Below, piece after piece: positions 5,928 to 8,196 of a stretch of DNA of 8,196 nt. The stretch lies in assembly GCA_001311585.1 (NCBI GenBank), contig BBBN01000067.1:1-8196 (forward strand), in the 5' to 3' direction. Made by a program: the position numbers and the translations under genes. The notes beneath the pieces are model-generated. The model was not told where the DNA came from and did not search any database. It saw nothing but the letters and a program-made list of their open reading frames with translations. This DNA is from Thermus sp. JCM 17653. Its GTDB lineage: Bacteria > Deinococcota > Deinococci > Deinococcales > Thermaceae. Every line of letters starts with the position of its first letter. Position 1 is the first letter of the stretch.

Positions 5928-6969
5928 GGGCCACCTCCCGCTCCACGCCCCGAAGGAGCAGGTAGAGGGCGAGGCCTAGGGCGAAAAGCCCCAAGGGGAT
6001 CCCCCCGTGGGGCAGGAGGGCGAAAAGCCCGGGGATGAGGGTGCTCCCCGCCGCCCCGGCGTACATGAACCCGCCCAGGGCCCGGTGGCCGAAGCGGGCC
6101 TGGACCAAGGCGAAGAGGGTGGAGAAGAGGGGGCCGAGGAGGAAGCCCGCCAAGGGGAAGAGGAGGGCGGTCTGGGGGAGGAGGTTCAGAAGGAGGAGGC
6201 CCATCACCCCGAGGAGAAGCCCCCGGAGGGCCCTCAAGGGGTCCTTGGCCACCCTTCCTGCGAGGAGGAGCCTGCCCAGGGCGAGGAAGAGCCAGTAGAG
6301 GGTGAGGAGGAGGCCGCCTAGGGCCGTGGCGTGGCCTGCGGCCTCCAGCCAGACCCGGTTCCAGGTGGCCAGGGCCCCTTCCAGTCCCGTGTAGAGCCCC
6401 ACGGCGAGGAGGAAGGGCCAGAGGGCCCCCCGGGGCCTCTCCCTGGGCCTTTCCGCCGGGGGCGCCTCGAGGACGAGAACCCCCGCGAGGAAGGCGAGAA
6501 GGCCCGCCAGGGCCAGAAAGGCGGCGTAGGGAAGCCAGCCCAAGGCCAAAGGGGTGAGGACCGCCCCCAGGCCGAAGGCCACGTTGACCCGGTTTAAAAG
6601 CTCCACCCGCCTTTCCGGGTAAAGCTCCCCCACCAGGCTGTTCCCGTGGACGTTCATCACCCCCTCCCCCAGGCCGAGGAGGAAGGCCAGGGGCGCCATC
6701 CAGGCGTAGGAGGGGGCCAAGGCCAGGCCAAAGAAGGCGAGGCCCACCAGGCCCAGGGCCAGGGAAAGAAGGGGGTGGCGCCTCTCCTCCTGCCCCAGGC
6801 GCACCCCGAGGAGGAGGCCCAGGAGGAGGGCGGCGAAGTAGAGGGAGGTTCCCTCTTCCCCTCCGTACCGCTCCCGCCAGTAGGGCAGGGCCGCCCCGGG
6901 GAGGGCCACGATCACCCCCACGAGAAAAAGGGCGAGGAAAGAGCCGGCGAGAAAGCGCACGGACCGCAT
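5920..6969 (-). CDS. Major facilitator superfamily transporter
   Basis: This intact 349-residue protein is almost wholly hydrophobic, with 10-12 predicted membrane helices, a little short for a 12-helix MFS carrier. The fourth/fifth helix region, GLGEGVMNVHGNSLVGELYP then VNVAFGLGAVLTPL, resembles FucP-like sugar and related carriers, where a glycine-rich helix with a conserved Asn precedes a Gly-Ala/Pro helix. A charged loop (APPAERPRERPRGALWP, around residue 170) separates two halves. It is expected in the inner membrane as a proton-coupled symporter or exporter; the substrate is unknown. The ATG at 6969 is preceded by a GGGGGAG run very close to the start, so its ribosome site is imperfect. 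Translational coupling to the HAD phosphatase downstream suggests a shared substrate pathway, possibly uptake of a sugar whose phosphate the HAD enzyme handles. That is inference. Confidence 0.85.
   Translation of the reverse strand: MRSVRFLAGSFLALFLVGVIVALPGAALPYWRERYGGEEGTSLYFAALLLGLLLGVRLGQEERRHPLLSLALGLVGLAFFGLALAPSYAWMAPLAFLLGLGEGVMNVHGNSLVGELYPERRVELLNRVNVAFGLGAVLTPLALGWLPYAAFLALAGLLAFLAGVLVLEAPPAERPRERPRGALWPFLLAVGLYTGLEGALATWNRVWLEAAGHATALGGLLLTLYWLFLALGRLLLAGRVAKDPLRALRGLLLGVMGLLLLNLLPQTALLFPLAGFLLGPLFSTLFALVQARFGHRALGGFMYAGAAGSTLIPGLFALLPHGGIPLGLFALGLALYLLLRGVEREVARA
5933..5938 (-). promoter_or_regulatory. Ribosome binding site of the HAD gene inside the MFS gene
   Basis: On the minus strand GGAGGT sits 5 bases before the GTG at 5927, within the last codons of the MFS gene. 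It decides this GTG start, which places the FDLDGT motif at the normal distance from the N-terminus. Confidence 0.6.
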
Positions 6970-6995
6970 TCTCCCCCTTGGGTGACCCTTTGGTC

Positions 6996-7001
6996 AATAA
7001 T
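6996..7001 (+). promoter_or_regulatory. Candidate -10 element before ygfZ
   Basis: AATAAT, five of six matches to TATAAT, ends 7 bases before the ATG at 7009 in the short gap between divergent genes. Only a GGGGAGG directly touching the ATG precedes this start, too close for a normal Shine-Dalgarno. A leaderless start fits better. An in-frame ATG at 7000 overlaps the hexamer and is less likely. Confidence 0.35.
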
Positions 7002-7008
7002 GGGGAGG

Positions 7009-7783
7009 ATGGAGCGGCTTTTGGCCCAAGCCCTTTCCGGCGAAGGCTTCTTCGCCTTCCCTGGGGTCCTCCTCCTTCGGGGCCCCGACGCCTTTTCCTT
7101 CCTCCAGGGGCAGGGCACCCGGGACCTGCGGCGGCTTTCGGGCCCTTCCGGGGTCCTCTTCCTCAACCACAAGGGCCAGATCGAGGAGGCGGCCACCCTC
7201 TTCCCCCACCCCGAGGCTTCCTCCTCGCCCCCTGGGGGAGCCTCGAGGGCCTAAGAAAACGCCTCCAGCGCTACATCGTCTTTGACCAGGTGGAGCTTGT
7301 GGTGCTTCCCCTCTTCCGCCTCCTCCACACGGAGGGCCGGGAGGAGGTGAGGGAAGGGGCGGAAGGGGCGCTTCCCGCCGAGCTTTACCCTTTCTACACC
7401 CTCCTCAAGGGCCTCCCCCTCCTCTCCGACATCCAAGGGGAACTCCCCCAGAGCGTGGGCCTCCTCCACCTGGTGGACCACGGCAAGGGGTGCTACGTGG
7501 GCCAGGAGATCATGGCCAGGACCGAGGGAAAGGAGGTGCCCTACCGCCTCGTGGGCCTGAGGGCCTGGAGGGGGGCGAGGCCCCGGCGGCCCTTTTCCTG
7601 GAGGGAAAGCGCGTGGGAGAGGCGAAGCGCCTCCTAAAAACCCCCTTCGGCCTCCTGGGCCTCGCCGTGGTGCGGAAGGAGGTGCCCGTGGGGGCGGAGG
7701 TGGAAGGAGGCGGGGGGCGGTACCTGGTGGAGGCCCTCCCCTTTAAGGAGGCGGCATGGAGCGGGCAGAGATCCTTGGAGTAG
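7009..7783 (+). CDS. ygfZ: YgfZ/GcvT-like folate-binding protein (two frameshifts)
   Basis: Reconstructed length is about 258 residues. YgfZ-type proteins have the fold of the glycine cleavage T protein and help maintain or repair Fe-S enzymes with tetrahydrofolate. The decisive evidence is the family signature KGCYVGQEIMAR (Cys codon at 7491-7493). Also seen are the N-terminal FLQGQGTRDL and GVLFLNHKGQI segments, which match the folate-binding N-terminal domain. Near 7215-7216 a G is missing: HPEGFLLAPWGSLEGL resumes in another frame. Near 7561-7563 a second G is missing: GLEGGEAPAALFLEGKRVGE resumes in the third frame and runs to the TAG at 7781-7783. The signature lies in the middle segment and is undamaged. 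The end overlaps cinA by 28 bases, so the two are likely one operon. Confidence 0.87.
7745..7751 (+). promoter_or_regulatory. Strong ribosome binding site of cinA
   Basis: AAGGAGG lies 4 bases before the ATG at 7756, within the end of ygfZ. It is a full match to the canonical Shine-Dalgarno core and fixes the cinA start at MERAEILGVGTELLYGETLD. Confidence 0.75.
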
Positions 7784-8196
7784 GCACCGAACTCCTCTAC
7801 GGGGAGACCCTGGACACCAACACGGCGGAGATCGCAAGGAGCCTCAAGCCCTACGCCCTCAAGGTGGAGAGGACCCTGAGGGTGGCGGACGAGGTGGCCC
7901 CCTTGGCCCGGGAGGTGGAGGAGGCCTTGGCACGGGCCAGGCTCGTGGTCCTTTCCGGCGGCCTCGGCCCCACCCCGGACGACGTGACCCGGGAGGCGGT
8001 GGCCCTGGCCCTGGGGGAGCCTTTGGAGCTGGACGAGGCCATGCTGGCGCAGATCGAATCCCTCTTTCGCGCCCGGGGCCGGGCCATGCCCGAGGCCAAC
8101 CGCAAGCAGGCCATGAAGGTTCCCTCCGCCGCCTGGCTCCCTAACCCCATGGCACCGCTCCGGGCTGGTGGGTGCGGAAGGACGGCAAGGACCTGG
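7756..8196 (+). CDS. cinA: CinA family protein, N-terminal part (cut by window edge, one frameshift)
   Basis: The first ~147 residues of CinA, whose full length is near 400. The N-terminal MoCF-like (COG1058) domain is clear: ILGVGTELLYGETLDTNTAE at the start and the nucleotide-binding LSGGLGPTPDDVTREAVALA at about residues 72-91, then EANRKQAMKVPSAAWLPNP. CinA proteins carry ADP-ribose pyrophosphatase activity in this domain and, in many bacteria, a C-terminal nicotinamide-nucleotide amidase domain that lies beyond the window. They act in pyridine nucleotide recycling, and the gene is often competence-linked and followed by recA. At the C-run 8145-8148 one C seems lost: restoring it gives NPHGTAPGWWVRKDGKDL, the expected continuation, to the edge. 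The strong AAGGAGG site supports the ATG at 7756. Confidence 0.93.
   Translation, partial: MERAEILGVGTELLYGETLDTNTAEIARSLKPYALKVERTLRVADEVAPLAREVEEALARARLVVLSGGLGPTPDDVTREAVALALGEPLELDEAMLAQIESLFRARGRAMPEANRKQAMKVPSAAWLPNPMAPLRAGGCGRTARTW

Noticed and set aside
5843..6997. A long minus-strand open frame of 384 codons overlapping the MFS gene
   Set aside because: It is dominated by Pro, Gly and Arg, has no family motif, and is an out-of-frame shadow of the MFS gene. Long stop-free shadows are expected at this GC content.
6970..6999. TTGACC on the minus strand (6992-6997) as -35 of the MFS gene
   Set aside because: No acceptable -10 lies about 17 bases downstream; that position falls on the ATG region.
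6646..7008. Upstream extension of the ygfZ reading frame on the plus strand
   Set aside because: This part is antisense to the MFS gene and reads as Gly/Glu/His/Gln-rich non-protein sequence. The family N-terminus begins at 7009.
1..8196. CRISPR array, tRNA/rRNA, insertion sequence, phage or defence genes
   Set aside because: Both strands are filled by the listed genes. I saw no direct repeats with spacers, no cloverleaf, no transposase or integrase motif, and no compositional island.

Overview
The window is very GC-rich, dense bacterial DNA with intergenic gaps of 4 to about 40 bases. Codons nearly always end in G or C, and Ala/Leu/Arg/Gly/Glu/Pro dominate the proteins. The RuvX, MltG and CinA reconstructions closely resemble Thermus proteins as I remember them, so this is most likely a Thermus chromosome or a close relative. 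No database search was possible.

Layout. (A) Positions 1-2151, plus strand: the last codons of a gene that looks like alaS, a seven-helix membrane protein, ruvX and mltG. The order alaS / ruvX / mltG is a known bacterial arrangement (in Bacillus, alaS - yrrK - yrrL). (B) Positions 2130-3471, minus strand: a small exported, probably outer-membrane beta-barrel protein, followed 4 bases later by a MalF-type sugar ABC permease that converges on mltG. (C) Positions 3504-5319, plus strand: a P-loop NTPase of unknown role, then an enolase-superfamily (muconate cycloisomerase-like) enzyme. (D) Positions 5305-6969, minus strand: an MFS transporter translationally coupled to a HAD-family phosphatase. 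(E) Positions 7009-8196, plus strand: a YgfZ/GcvT-like folate-binding protein, then the start of cinA, which runs off the right edge.

The most striking property is that seven genes, including conserved housekeeping genes, are broken by single-base indels. There are about 13, nearly all single-base gains or losses in or beside short G, C or T runs, and each is repaired by one base to give a full-length family member. The other complete genes (permease, beta-barrel protein, enolase-like enzyme, MFS) are intact. The simplest reading is a draft or low-coverage sequence with homopolymer errors, not real pseudogenisation.

Four plus-strand gene starts have a TAnnnT or AATAAT hexamer 6-7 bases before the ATG and no good Shine-Dalgarno, which fits the leaderless transcripts common in Deinococcus-Thermus. 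Internal genes of the operons (mltG, cinA, the HAD gene) instead have clear GGAGG-type sites. I found no RNA gene, CRISPR array, insertion sequence, phage gene or defence system, and no stretch over 300 bases without a gene. I do not see a credible new multi-gene system here. The least understood loci are the orphan permease/beta-barrel pair and the P-loop NTPase/enolase-like pair.
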